Source of the DNA: JANNHK01 sp034408875
Lineage (GTDB): Bacteria > Actinomycetota > Acidimicrobiia > IMCC26256 > PALSA-610
Assembly: GCA_034408875.1 (NCBI GenBank)
Contig: JAWXCJ010000237.1
Location: forward strand, 1 to 7,616
Direction of reading: 5' to 3'
DNA length: 7,616 nt
Within the stretch, counting starts at the first letter, position 1; every line of letters starts with the position of its first letter. The translations under genes were made by a program, and so were the position numbers. Below the pieces are notes generated by a model that saw only the letters and a program-made list of their open reading frames with translations, did not search any database and was not told the DNA's origin. This document shows, one piece after another, positions 1 to 5,170 of this stretch.

Positions 1-79
1 GATCTCACCGCCCGGCCGGGCGACGATGTCCTACGCCGGCGTCGTTCTGCTCCTCGCTCGATATCCACCCAAGAAGCAG

Positions 80-161
80 ACCGGAACGATGTCATGGCGA
101 CAATCAACCTCCGAAACCGGAACGATCTCCAGGCGGTCACACCGGAACGATGTCCAGGCGG
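80..161 (+). repeat. Three direct repeats, ACCGGAACGAT-type, upstream of the GNAT gene
   Basis: Three copies of a roughly 21-bp unit start at 80, 116 and 141. All share the core ACCGGAACGAT. Copies 2 (116-136) and 3 (141-161) differ at a single base; copy 1 (80-100) matches copy 3 at 18 of 21 positions. The spacings are 36 and 25 bp, so this is not a regular tandem array. A degenerate fourth copy may lie near 16-31 (CGACGATGTCC). The repeats end just before the proposed -10 box of the GNAT gene. Two readings are possible: the repeated transposase-binding end of an insertion sequence of the IS21/IS481 type (similar motifs recalled from actinobacterial elements, not checked), or operator sites for the gene at 183. 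No transposase is visible in the window. Confidence 0.75.
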
Positions 162-169
162 GTGTCACC

Positions 170-175
170 TACGCT
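170..175 (+). promoter_or_regulatory. Possible -10 box (TACGCT) for a leaderless GNAT transcript
   Basis: TACGCT fits the actinobacterial TANNNT -10 pattern and lies 7 nt before the GTG start at 183. Transcription would then begin at or next to the start codon. No usable SD is present (the GAGG at 178-181 is one base from the GTG). No clear -35 was found; the expected -35 zone falls inside the third direct repeat. Confidence 0.35.
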
Positions 176-182
176 GTGAGGC

Positions 183-644
183 GTGTTCCGTTTGAGCGCG
201 CGCGCCGACCCCGCGTTCCTCGCCGAGATGCTGTACGAGATCGCGTACTGGCACGACGACGGTGAGGAAGAACGGCCGCCCCTCGAGAAGCTGCTCACCG
301 AACCGGTGCACGCGCGCTTCGTCGAGGGATGGGGCCGCACGGGCGACGTCGCTGTGCTCGCCCTCGACCGTCGCGACGAACCGATCGGCGCCGCGTGGTG
401 CCGGCGCTTCACCGCGACCGAGATGCGCATCGCGGTGTTCCCCGAGTTCCGGCGCCAGGGCGTCGGCAGCTTGCTCCTCGGTTCACTCCTCGCGCGCGCA
501 CGCGCCGGCGGCGAGGCCGCACTCGAGGTCGAGGTCGTTCCCGACAACCCGGCCCGCCGGTTCCTCGGGGCGCGCGGGTTCACCGACACGGCCGATCGCC
601 CGTCGGTGCTGGTGTGCGTCCTCGACGCCGAACTCATGCGATAG
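183..644 (+). CDS. GNAT family N-acetyltransferase
   Basis: A 153-residue single-domain protein, predicted to transfer an acetyl group from acetyl-CoA to an amine; the substrate is unknown. The acetyl-CoA pyrophosphate loop is visible as R90-R91-Q92-G93-V94-G95 (R/Q-x-x-G-x-G), preceded by the strand RIAVFPEF and followed by a long helix. The C-terminal element NPARRFLGARGF (122-133) is the usual GNAT motif-B region. The GTG start at 183 is chosen because the N-terminus (FRLSARADPAFLAEML) then looks like a complete GNAT first strand and helix. TTG at 192 is an alternative. From memory, related actinobacterial GNATs with the AYW...RPPLE N-terminus carry a longer segment between the GAAW strand and the loop; here that region (76-82) is short, which may mean a reduced beta-hairpin. 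The gene ends 9 bp before the next gene on the same strand. Confidence 0.85.
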   Translation: MFRLSARADPAFLAEMLYEIAYWHDDGEEERPPLEKLLTEPVHARFVEGWGRTGDVAVLALDRRDEPIGAAWCRRFTATEMRIAVFPEFRRQGVGSLLLGSLLARARAGGEAALEVEVVPDNPARRFLGARGFTDTADRPSVLVCVLDAELMR

Positions 645-645
645 T
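640..645 (+). promoter_or_regulatory. Weak -10-like box (GATAGT) before the small gene at 654
   Basis: GATAGT matches TATAAT at four of six positions and lies 8 nt before the ATG at 654, overlapping the stop codon of the GNAT gene. There is no SD in front of this ATG. It could be a leaderless start, but the match is weaker than at 170 or 3039. Confidence 0.2.
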
Positions 646-653
646 CGCCGACG

Positions 654-911
654 ATGGCCGCGGGCGACACCAAGTTCCTGGTGACGCGATTGCATCCCCA
701 GGTCACCGTGCGTTACGGGGCCGAGCAGTGCACGGCGATGGTCGCGACGTACCTGGACCCGACGTACGAGATCGGAGTGAAGAACGTCTCCCGGCCCGCC
801 GACTACCAGTGGGTCACCGACGGCCTCAACACCGTCATCCCGGCGACGGTGCATCTCACCGAGATCGACGGCGCGTTCACGTGGTTCACCGACTGCGGCA
901 CGCCGGTCTGA
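654..911 (+). CDS. Hypothetical small protein (85 aa)
   Basis: An 85-residue protein not assigned to a known family. It has no signal peptide, membrane segment or low-complexity region. The composition is that of a folded, beta-rich soluble domain, with alternating hydrophobic residues (KFLVTRL, VTVRYG, ATVHLTEI, AFTWFTDC) and two cysteines. Two Trp and several Tyr/Phe argue against a shadow frame, since frame-shifted translations in this DNA are mostly Arg/Ala/Ser-rich. The gene starts 9 bp after the GNAT stop with no SD, and ends 3 bp from the stop of the converging gene, so there is no room for an intrinsic terminator. The function is unknown. Confidence 0.6.
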   Translation: MAAGDTKFLVTRLHPQVTVRYGAEQCTAMVATYLDPTYEIGVKNVSRPADYQWVTDGLNTVIPATVHLTEIDGAFTWFTDCGTPV

Positions 912-914
912 TCG

Positions 915-1187
915 CTAGTTCCCCATCTCGACGAGGCGCTTGCGGCGCTCCTCGTCGAAGACGAGCCCGCCCGTCATCGTGCCGGTACCGGTCAACGGAC
1001 CGGAGGGCGTCGTTCCCCACTGCATCTCCCACGCGCCGTCGAACTCCGGTGGCGCGGTGAACACCAGCGTGATGAAACTGATGCCGCTCCCGTGCCGCAG
1101 GCGGAGGCACGCTTCCCTGATGAGCGGGACGTCGACGATCGAGTCGATGACGGAATCAACATCTCGAACGGCCGTGCTTGACGCCAC
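915..1187 (-). CDS. Hypothetical protein (90 aa), possibly the C-terminal part of the 1156-1629 gene
   Basis: Reading leftward from a GTG at 1187, this gives 90 residues with a beta-rich, Gly/Thr-rich middle (FITLVFTAPPEFDGAWEMQW) and a charged end (FDEERRKRLVEMGN). No family is recognised. Its start lies 32 bp inside the end of the upstream gene, in a different frame. The purine tract before the GTG (GAAGG) directly abuts it, too close to act as a normal SD, so independent initiation looks weak. Deleting one base of the GGG at about 1188-1190 would fuse both frames into one protein of 237 residues. It is therefore either a translationally coupled small gene or the second half of a frameshifted one. 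Confidence 0.5.
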   Translation of the reverse strand: MASSTAVRDVDSVIDSIVDVPLIREACLRLRHGSGISFITLVFTAPPEFDGAWEMQWGTTPSGPLTGTGTMTGGLVFDEERRKRLVEMGN

Positions 1188-1629
1188 CCTTCGGCGCGGC
1201 CGCCCCGGGCAGCGATTCCTTGACGAGGACGAGCTTGCCGTGCTTGATCGTCGGCTTGCCGAGCTTGCGCTTACGGTGCGCGAACCAGTCGTTCAGTTCC
1301 TTGACCCAGTCGGCGGCCGCGTCCTTGCCGAAAGGGAGGTTGGTGGCGTCGAGTTCGAGTTTGCCGTCGGCGTCGACCTTGGCCGGCACCTTCTTCGGGT
1401 CGGCGAACGGGATCTTGATCTCGATGTCGACGGTGCCCTCGGCCGCGCCCGACGCGAACGTCATCTCGGGATCGACGGGGATCGGCAGCCACGTGATCTT
1501 GCCCGGGCTGATTTCGAGGGTGGCGCGCTTGCACGAGATGAAGTCTTTGACTTCCCTCGGAGCTTTCTTCGGCACCTTGGGCGGCTTCGGGGCATCTGCC
1601 TTGCCGCCGCCGTCGATCTCGTCGCCCAT
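1156..1629 (-). CDS. Hypothetical protein (157 aa) with a Lys/Pro-rich N-terminus
   Basis: The N-terminus (about residues 1-28) is Gly/Lys/Pro-rich (GGGKADAPKPPKVPKKAP) and probably disordered. It is followed by a beta-rich domain with alternating strands (ATLEISPGKITWLPIPV, TVDIEIKIPF, KLELDATNLPF) and a helix around DWVKELNDWFAHRKRK. There is no signal peptide or membrane segment. The ATG at 1629 has a good SD-like stretch just upstream on the minus strand (GGGGGTGA, about 5 nt spacing), supporting this start. The gene is divergent from the membrane-protein gene at 1705, with 75 bp between them. The last residues (KHGRSRC) come just after the point where a one-base change would join it to the 915-1187 frame, so the stop may be premature. 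The function is unknown. Confidence 0.65.
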   Translation of the reverse strand: MGDEIDGGGKADAPKPPKVPKKAPREVKDFISCKRATLEISPGKITWLPIPVDPEMTFASGAAEGTVDIEIKIPFADPKKVPAKVDADGKLELDATNLPFGKDAAADWVKELNDWFAHRKRKLGKPTIKHGKLVLVKESLPGAAAPKGGVKHGRSRC

Positions 1630-1704
1630 CGGTCACCCCCGAAAACGCGAAGTGTACGACGCCCGGCTGGCAATCGACGCGCTTTGGCAAGTAGGGATGG
1701 AGCA

Positions 1705-2256
1705 ATGGAAACCGAGGTCGACGAGGTCGACAAACCGCGCCCCCAGTGGCAGATCCGGCTCATCCTGGTCGGGCTGGTGCTCGGCGGTCTCGTGTGGGGC
1801 TTCGCGATCTGGTACTCGGTCACGAGCGATCAGCCCGAGGCCCTGCCCGACGCCGACTACGCGGCGCTGACCGACATCTGCGGCGCCACGCTCGACGACC
1901 TGCGCGCGCTGCCCGACCTCGAAGCCGACAGCGACGCGCTGGATGCGGTCGCGCTCGTGCGAGCCGAGAACGATGTGTTCGAGGCGATGGTTGCGCAGCT
2001 GCGCGCGGTCGAGCCCGACGGCAACCCCGGCGTCGCGCTCTCGAAATGGACCGACGATTGGGAGACGGTAATCGACCGGCGCGCGACGTACGCCGACGAG
2101 CTCGAAGCATCCGGTGAAGGCCGCTTCGGATCCCCGCTCGAGATCGTGCTGCGCATCGGCACGTACGCCGAGGTGCAGGGCCTCGACGACTGCACACCCG
2201 AAGCGATGCAACCCGACGTCGTCGACCGACCACGCGACTATCCGGAGGCCTCATGA
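1705..2256 (+). CDS. Hypothetical single-pass membrane protein
   Basis: A 183-residue protein with a short acidic then basic cytoplasmic N-terminus (1-15), one strong hydrophobic helix at about 17-39 (IRLILVGLVLGGLVWGFAIWYSV) and an acidic outer domain. There is no signal-peptidase motif, so it is probably an anchored protein with the C-terminus outside. The outer part has exactly two cysteines (C59 and C163), near the ends of the domain and likely disulfide-bonded. It is largely helical (LDDLRALPDLEADSDALDAV, ENDVFEAMVAQLRAV). ATG 1705 is chosen because AGGGA at 1693-1697 gives an SD with 7-nt spacing and the membrane helix then falls at the right place; the open frame extends upstream to 940 but that part is antisense to the hypothetical genes. 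The stop overlaps the SDR start as ATGA, implying translational coupling. No family is recognised. Confidence 0.75.
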   Translation: METEVDEVDKPRPQWQIRLILVGLVLGGLVWGFAIWYSVTSDQPEALPDADYAALTDICGATLDDLRALPDLEADSDALDAVALVRAENDVFEAMVAQLRAVEPDGNPGVALSKWTDDWETVIDRRATYADELEASGEGRFGSPLEIVLRIGTYAEVQGLDDCTPEAMQPDVVDRPRDYPEAS

Positions 2257-3029
2257 GACTCGACGGCAAGGTCGCGCTCATCACCGGGGCCGGGAGCGGG
2301 ATGGGACGCGCCGCAGCCGAGTTGTTCGCGCGGGAAGGTGCGCGCGTCGTCGTCAGTGACGTCGTCGAGGACGCGGGCGTCGACACCGTCGGGGCAATCA
2401 CCGCCGCCGGAGGCGACGCGACGTTTGTGCAGGCCGACGTCTCGCAATGGTCGGACTGCGAGCACATGGTGCTCGCAGCAACCGACACATACGGCGCGCT
2501 GCACGTGCTCTACAACAACGCCGGCGTGTTCCCGGCCGACGACGGCGGCGTGCTCGACACGCCCGAAGACACGTGGGAACGCGTCATGGACGTGAACCTC
2601 AAGGGCGTGTGGCTCGGATGCCGCGCCGGCATCCCGGCCATGCTCAAGTCGGGCGGCGGATCGATCGTCAACGTCGCATCGTTCGTCGCGCTGATGGGCG
2701 CTGCTACGGCGCAGATCGCATACACCGCGAGCAAGGGTGGCGTGCTGTCGATGACACGTGAGATCGCGGTCGAGTACGCGCGCCAGGGCATCCGAGCCAA
2801 CGCGCTGTGCCCGGGACCGATCCAGACGCCACTGCTCGAGGAGCTGCTCTCGGACCCGGCGCGGCGCGCCCGGCGCATGGTGCACATTCCCATGGGGCGG
2901 CTCGGGCGCGCCGAAGAACTCGCGAAGGCGGCGCTGTTCCTCGCGTCGGACGACGCGTCGTACATGACCGGCAGCACGCTTGTCGTCGACGGCGGCATCA
3001 CCGCTGCGTACGTGACGCCGGAGGACTAA
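2253..3029 (+). CDS. SDR family NAD(P)-dependent oxidoreductase
   Basis: A 258-residue classical short-chain dehydrogenase/reductase of normal length. The cofactor motif TGAGSGMG is at residues 11-18. D36 at the end of the second beta-strand favours NAD over NADP. NNAG is at 88-91. The catalytic tetrad is N115, S143, Y157 and K161 (YTASK), followed by the PGPIQTPL loop and the C-terminal YMTGSTLVVDGGIT. It oxidises or reduces an alcohol/carbonyl group; the substrate cannot be read from the sequence. GGAGG at 2244-2248 and a 4-bp ATGA overlap with the upstream membrane-protein gene place it in that operon. The glutamine-synthetase-like gene follows after 22 bp. It could act on a gamma-glutamylated amino alcohol between the ligase and hydrolase steps, but this is inferred from position only. 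Confidence 0.93.
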   Translation: MRLDGKVALITGAGSGMGRAAAELFAREGARVVVSDVVEDAGVDTVGAITAAGGDATFVQADVSQWSDCEHMVLAATDTYGALHVLYNNAGVFPADDGGVLDTPEDTWERVMDVNLKGVWLGCRAGIPAMLKSGGGSIVNVASFVALMGAATAQIAYTASKGGVLSMTREIAVEYARQGIRANALCPGPIQTPLLEELLSDPARRARRMVHIPMGRLGRAEELAKAALFLASDDASYMTGSTLVVDGGITAAYVTPED

Positions 3030-3038
3030 CCCCTCGAT

Positions 3039-3044
3039 TAGCCT
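3039..3044 (+). promoter_or_regulatory. Possible -10 box (TAGCCT) for a leaderless ligase transcript
   Basis: TAGCCT fits TANNNT and ends 7 nt before the ATG at 3052, so the transcript would start at about the A of that ATG. The 22-bp gap after the SDR contains no SD. A GTGACG at 3012-3017 resembles a -35 but is 21 bp away, longer than usual. If real, the ligase has its own promoter in addition to read-through from the SDR. Confidence 0.4.
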
Positions 3045-3051
3045 GGCGCCC

Positions 3052-4431
3052 ATGGCACGCGGGATGTGGACACTCGGCGAGCTGCACGCCGCGATCCTCG
3101 ACGGGTCGGTCGACACGATCCTCGTCACGTTTCCCGACCTCCAGGGCCGGTTGATGGGCAAGCGGGTCACGGCCGACTACTGGCTCGACCACATGGAGTC
3201 GGGCCGCGAACCGATCCACGCGTGCAATTATCTGCTCGCGGTCGACTCCGAGATGACCCCGCTGCCCGGGTACGAGTACGCGAACTGGGAGCAAGGGTAC
3301 GGCGACGTCGCCGCGCTGCCCGATCTCTCGACGATCCGCCGCATTCCCTGGCTCGAAGGCACCGCGCTCGTGTTGTGCGACCTGCTCGACGAGGAAACCG
3401 GTGAACCGGTCGAGGTGTCGCCCCGGCGCATACTCCAACGCCAAGTCGATCGCGCCGCCGCGCTCGGGTACACGGTCATGGTCGCGTCGGAGTTGGAGTT
3501 CTTCCTGTTCCGCGAGTCGCTCGACGAAGCGGCGGCGAAGCGGTACGCCGATCTCACGCCGCACTCGAACGTCGTCGAGGACTACCACATCCTCCAGACG
3601 ACGCGTGACGAGTACGTCATCCGTGCGATTCGCAACGGCGTCAACAGTGCCGGGGTCCCGGTCGAGTTCTCGAAGGGCGAAGCGGGCAAGGGTCAGCACG
3701 AGATCAACCTCTCGTACTCGACGCCGGTGACAATGGCCGACCGGCACGTGATCTACAAGAACGCGGCGAAGGAGATCGCCGGTCAGTTCGGCCGCGCGAT
3801 CACGTTCATGGCGAAGTACTCGGAGGACGAAGTCGGTTCGTCGTGTCACGTGCATTCGAGCGTGTGGAACGGCGACGCGTCGGAGTCGCTCATGTGGGAC
3901 GCGGACGCGCCCGACCACCTCACTCCCCTGTTCCGCGGGTGGCTGGCCGGGCAGATTGCGTGCGGAAGCGAGTTCTCGTGGATGTACGCGCCGACGGTCA
4001 ACTCGTACAAGCGCTACCAACCGGAGTCGTGGGCGCCGACCGCGCTCGCGTGGGGTGTCGACAACCGCACGTGCGGGTACCGGCTCGTCGGGAACGGTCG
4101 CGCGTTCCGGCTCGAGTCGCGCATTCCCGGCGCCGACGTGAACCCGTATCTCGCGTACGCGGCGACGATCGCGGCCGGCTTGCACGGCATCGAGAACGAA
4201 CTCGAACCGCCGCCTCGCTTCAGCGGAAATGCGTACGCGGCACCGGACTTGCCCCGGGTTCCGGCGAGCATCGTCGAGGCGATCGACGCGTTCGCGCAGT
4301 CGAAGATCGCCATCGACGCGTTCGGCGCCGAGGTGCACGATCACTTGTTGAACACGGCCCGCCAGGAGTGGCTGGCGTTCAACCGCGCGGTCACCGATTG
4401 GGAGCGACGCCGGAACTTCGACCAGTGGTAG
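3052..4431 (+). CDS. Glutamine synthetase family protein, probable gamma-glutamyl-amine ligase (PuuA/GlnA4-like)
   Basis: A 459-residue full-length glutamine-synthetase fold. Such enzymes use ATP to join the gamma-carboxyl of glutamate to ammonia or an amine. Visible active-site motifs are E147-L-E149 (metal and ATP), E210-AGKGQH-E217 (metal), GSSCHVH at 262-268 (GSSCH-I/V-H is characteristic of the amine-ligase and FluG-like branch), NSYKRYQPESWAP from 317 with R321, N338-R339 and R344, and E355-S-R357 in RLESRIPGADVNPYLAYAA. The C-terminus (ARQEWLAFNRAVTDWE) is also typical of PuuA-like proteins, and the adenylylation-site region of GlnA1 is not recognisable. These features, and the PuuD-type hydrolase 73 bp downstream, point to an amine or amino-alcohol substrate rather than ammonia. 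ATG 3052 is supported by the upstream -10-like box; ATG 3064 is possible. Confidence is high for family, moderate for substrate class. Confidence 0.93.
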   Translation: MARGMWTLGELHAAILDGSVDTILVTFPDLQGRLMGKRVTADYWLDHMESGREPIHACNYLLAVDSEMTPLPGYEYANWEQGYGDVAALPDLSTIRRIPWLEGTALVLCDLLDEETGEPVEVSPRRILQRQVDRAAALGYTVMVASELEFFLFRESLDEAAAKRYADLTPHSNVVEDYHILQTTRDEYVIRAIRNGVNSAGVPVEFSKGEAGKGQHEINLSYSTPVTMADRHVIYKNAAKEIAGQFGRAITFMAKYSEDEVGSSCHVHSSVWNGDASESLMWDADAPDHLTPLFRGWLAGQIACGSEFSWMYAPTVNSYKRYQPESWAPTALAWGVDNRTCGYRLVGNGRAFRLESRIPGADVNPYLAYAATIAAGLHGIENELEPPPRFSGNAYAAPDLPRVPASIVEAIDAFAQSKIAIDAFGAEVHDHLLNTARQEWLAFNRAVTDWERRRNFDQW

Positions 4432-4460
4432 AGGCGAGAGATCCGCAGGCCCGGTCAGTT

Positions 4461-4478
4461 ACCCGGATCCACACGGGT
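4461..4478 (+). repeat. Small inverted repeat in the gap between ligase and hydrolase genes
   Basis: ACCCG (4461-4465) and CGGGT (4474-4478) flank an 8-nt loop that includes GGATCC. Weak wobble pairing could extend the stem by two or three bases. There is no following T-run, so it is not an intrinsic terminator. It could be an operator half-site pair or chance. The rest of the 73-bp gap holds only the SD for the next gene. Confidence 0.2.
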
Positions 4479-4504
4479 GATCGAGGGCCGGAGGTCGGAG
4501 CCGC

Positions 4505-5170
4505 ATGAGAGACGTAACCGTCGCGCTCACCGGTCGGAAGCTGGAGAAGTACCTGGACGCAATTGCGCGATCGGGCGCCGACGCAATCGTCTTCGATTCG
4601 AACCACGACCCCGAAGGGGTGCTCGACCAGGTCGACGCGCTCATCCTCGGCGGCGGTCCCGATGTCGACCCCGAGTTGTACGGCGACGAGCAACACCCGC
4701 AGACCTACGGCGCGAGCCGCGAGGTCGACGAGTTCGAGTTCGACCTGCTCGATGGTGCGATCGCGCGCGGCATGCCCGTCCTCGCGATCTGTCGCGGCCT
4801 CCAGGTCGTGAACGTCGCGTTCGGCGGGACGCTGTACCAGCACATCACCGAAGACCCCGGCGTCGAGCGGCACGGCAAACCCGGCGAAGTCGGCGAGCGC
4901 GAGGAACGCCCGATCGAGGTCGAACCCGACTCGCTCCTCGCCGCAGTGCTCGGCGGCCGCAACGTGACCGGGTCGTGCCATCACCACCAGGCGGTGGCGA
5001 AACTCGGCGACGGGTTGCACGTCACGGCGCGCGCCCCCGACGGCATCGTCGAAGGCCTCGAAGTCGAAGGCGCGTGGGTGCTCGCCGTGCAATGGCACCC
5101 CGAAGACACCGCCGGCGAAGACCCCGCCCAGCAAGCTCTTTTCGACGCGCTCGTCGCCCGCGTCAGGTAA
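4505..5170 (+). CDS. Gamma-glutamyl-GABA hydrolase family protein (PuuD-like, peptidase C26, class I glutamine amidotransferase)
   Basis: A 221-residue protein that should hydrolyse a gamma-glutamyl amide to free glutamate plus the amine product. Visible motifs are GGGPDVDPELYG (49-60), the nucleophile elbow AICRGLQVVN with C96, the conserved GGTLYQHI (107-114), SCHHHQAV (157-164) and AVQWHPE with H198 and E200, completing the Cys-His-Glu triad. The N-terminal part is shorter than in typical 240-250-residue PuuD proteins: the stretch between the first strand and the GG.DVDP motif is condensed. ATG 4505 is preceded by GGAG (4497-4500) and GGAGG (4490-4494). It follows the glutamine-synthetase-like gene, the diagnostic pairing for gamma-glutamylated amine catabolism. 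Its last 8 bp overlap the corrected end of the converging acyl-CoA synthetase. Confidence 0.9.
   Translation: MRDVTVALTGRKLEKYLDAIARSGADAIVFDSNHDPEGVLDQVDALILGGGPDVDPELYGDEQHPQTYGASREVDEFEFDLLDGAIARGMPVLAICRGLQVVNVAFGGTLYQHITEDPGVERHGKPGEVGEREERPIEVEPDSLLAAVLGGRNVTGSCHHHQAVAKLGDGLHVTARAPDGIVEGLEVEGAWVLAVQWHPEDTAGEDPAQQALFDALVARVR

Larger units (their letters stand above)
1..182. other. Left-end non-coding stretch with repeats
   Basis: No gene is supported here. A short open frame crosses the region (26-265, +), but it runs through the direct repeats and into the GNAT gene in another frame, and its arginine-rich translation looks like a shadow. Apart from the repeats and the -10-like box at 170-175, nothing else is recognisable. 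The left part could be the edge of something lying outside the window. Confidence 0.5.

Noticed and set aside
940..1704. Upstream extension of the membrane-protein gene
   Set aside because: It would place about 255 low-quality residues before the membrane helix and is antisense to two hypothetical genes; ATG 1705 has a good SD.
2998..4344. Long minus-strand open frame (448 codons)
   Set aside because: Antisense shadow of the glutamine-synthetase-like gene; Arg/Val-rich translation with no motif, a common effect of high GC.
4461..4478. Intrinsic terminator after the ligase gene
   Set aside because: The stem is five perfect pairs with an 8-nt loop and no T-run follows; the hydrolase gene comes directly after.
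4981..5162. C-terminal extension of the acyl-CoA synthetase antisense to the PuuD-like gene
   Set aside because: It is the out-of-frame continuation after the G5 frameshift; composition is Ser/Ala/Arg-rich and it lies fully antisense to a well-supported gene.
2253..5170. Complete Puu polyamine operon
   Set aside because: Only ligase-like and hydrolase-like genes are present; no PuuB, PuuC, PuuP or PuuR homologue is visible, so polyamine use is not claimed.
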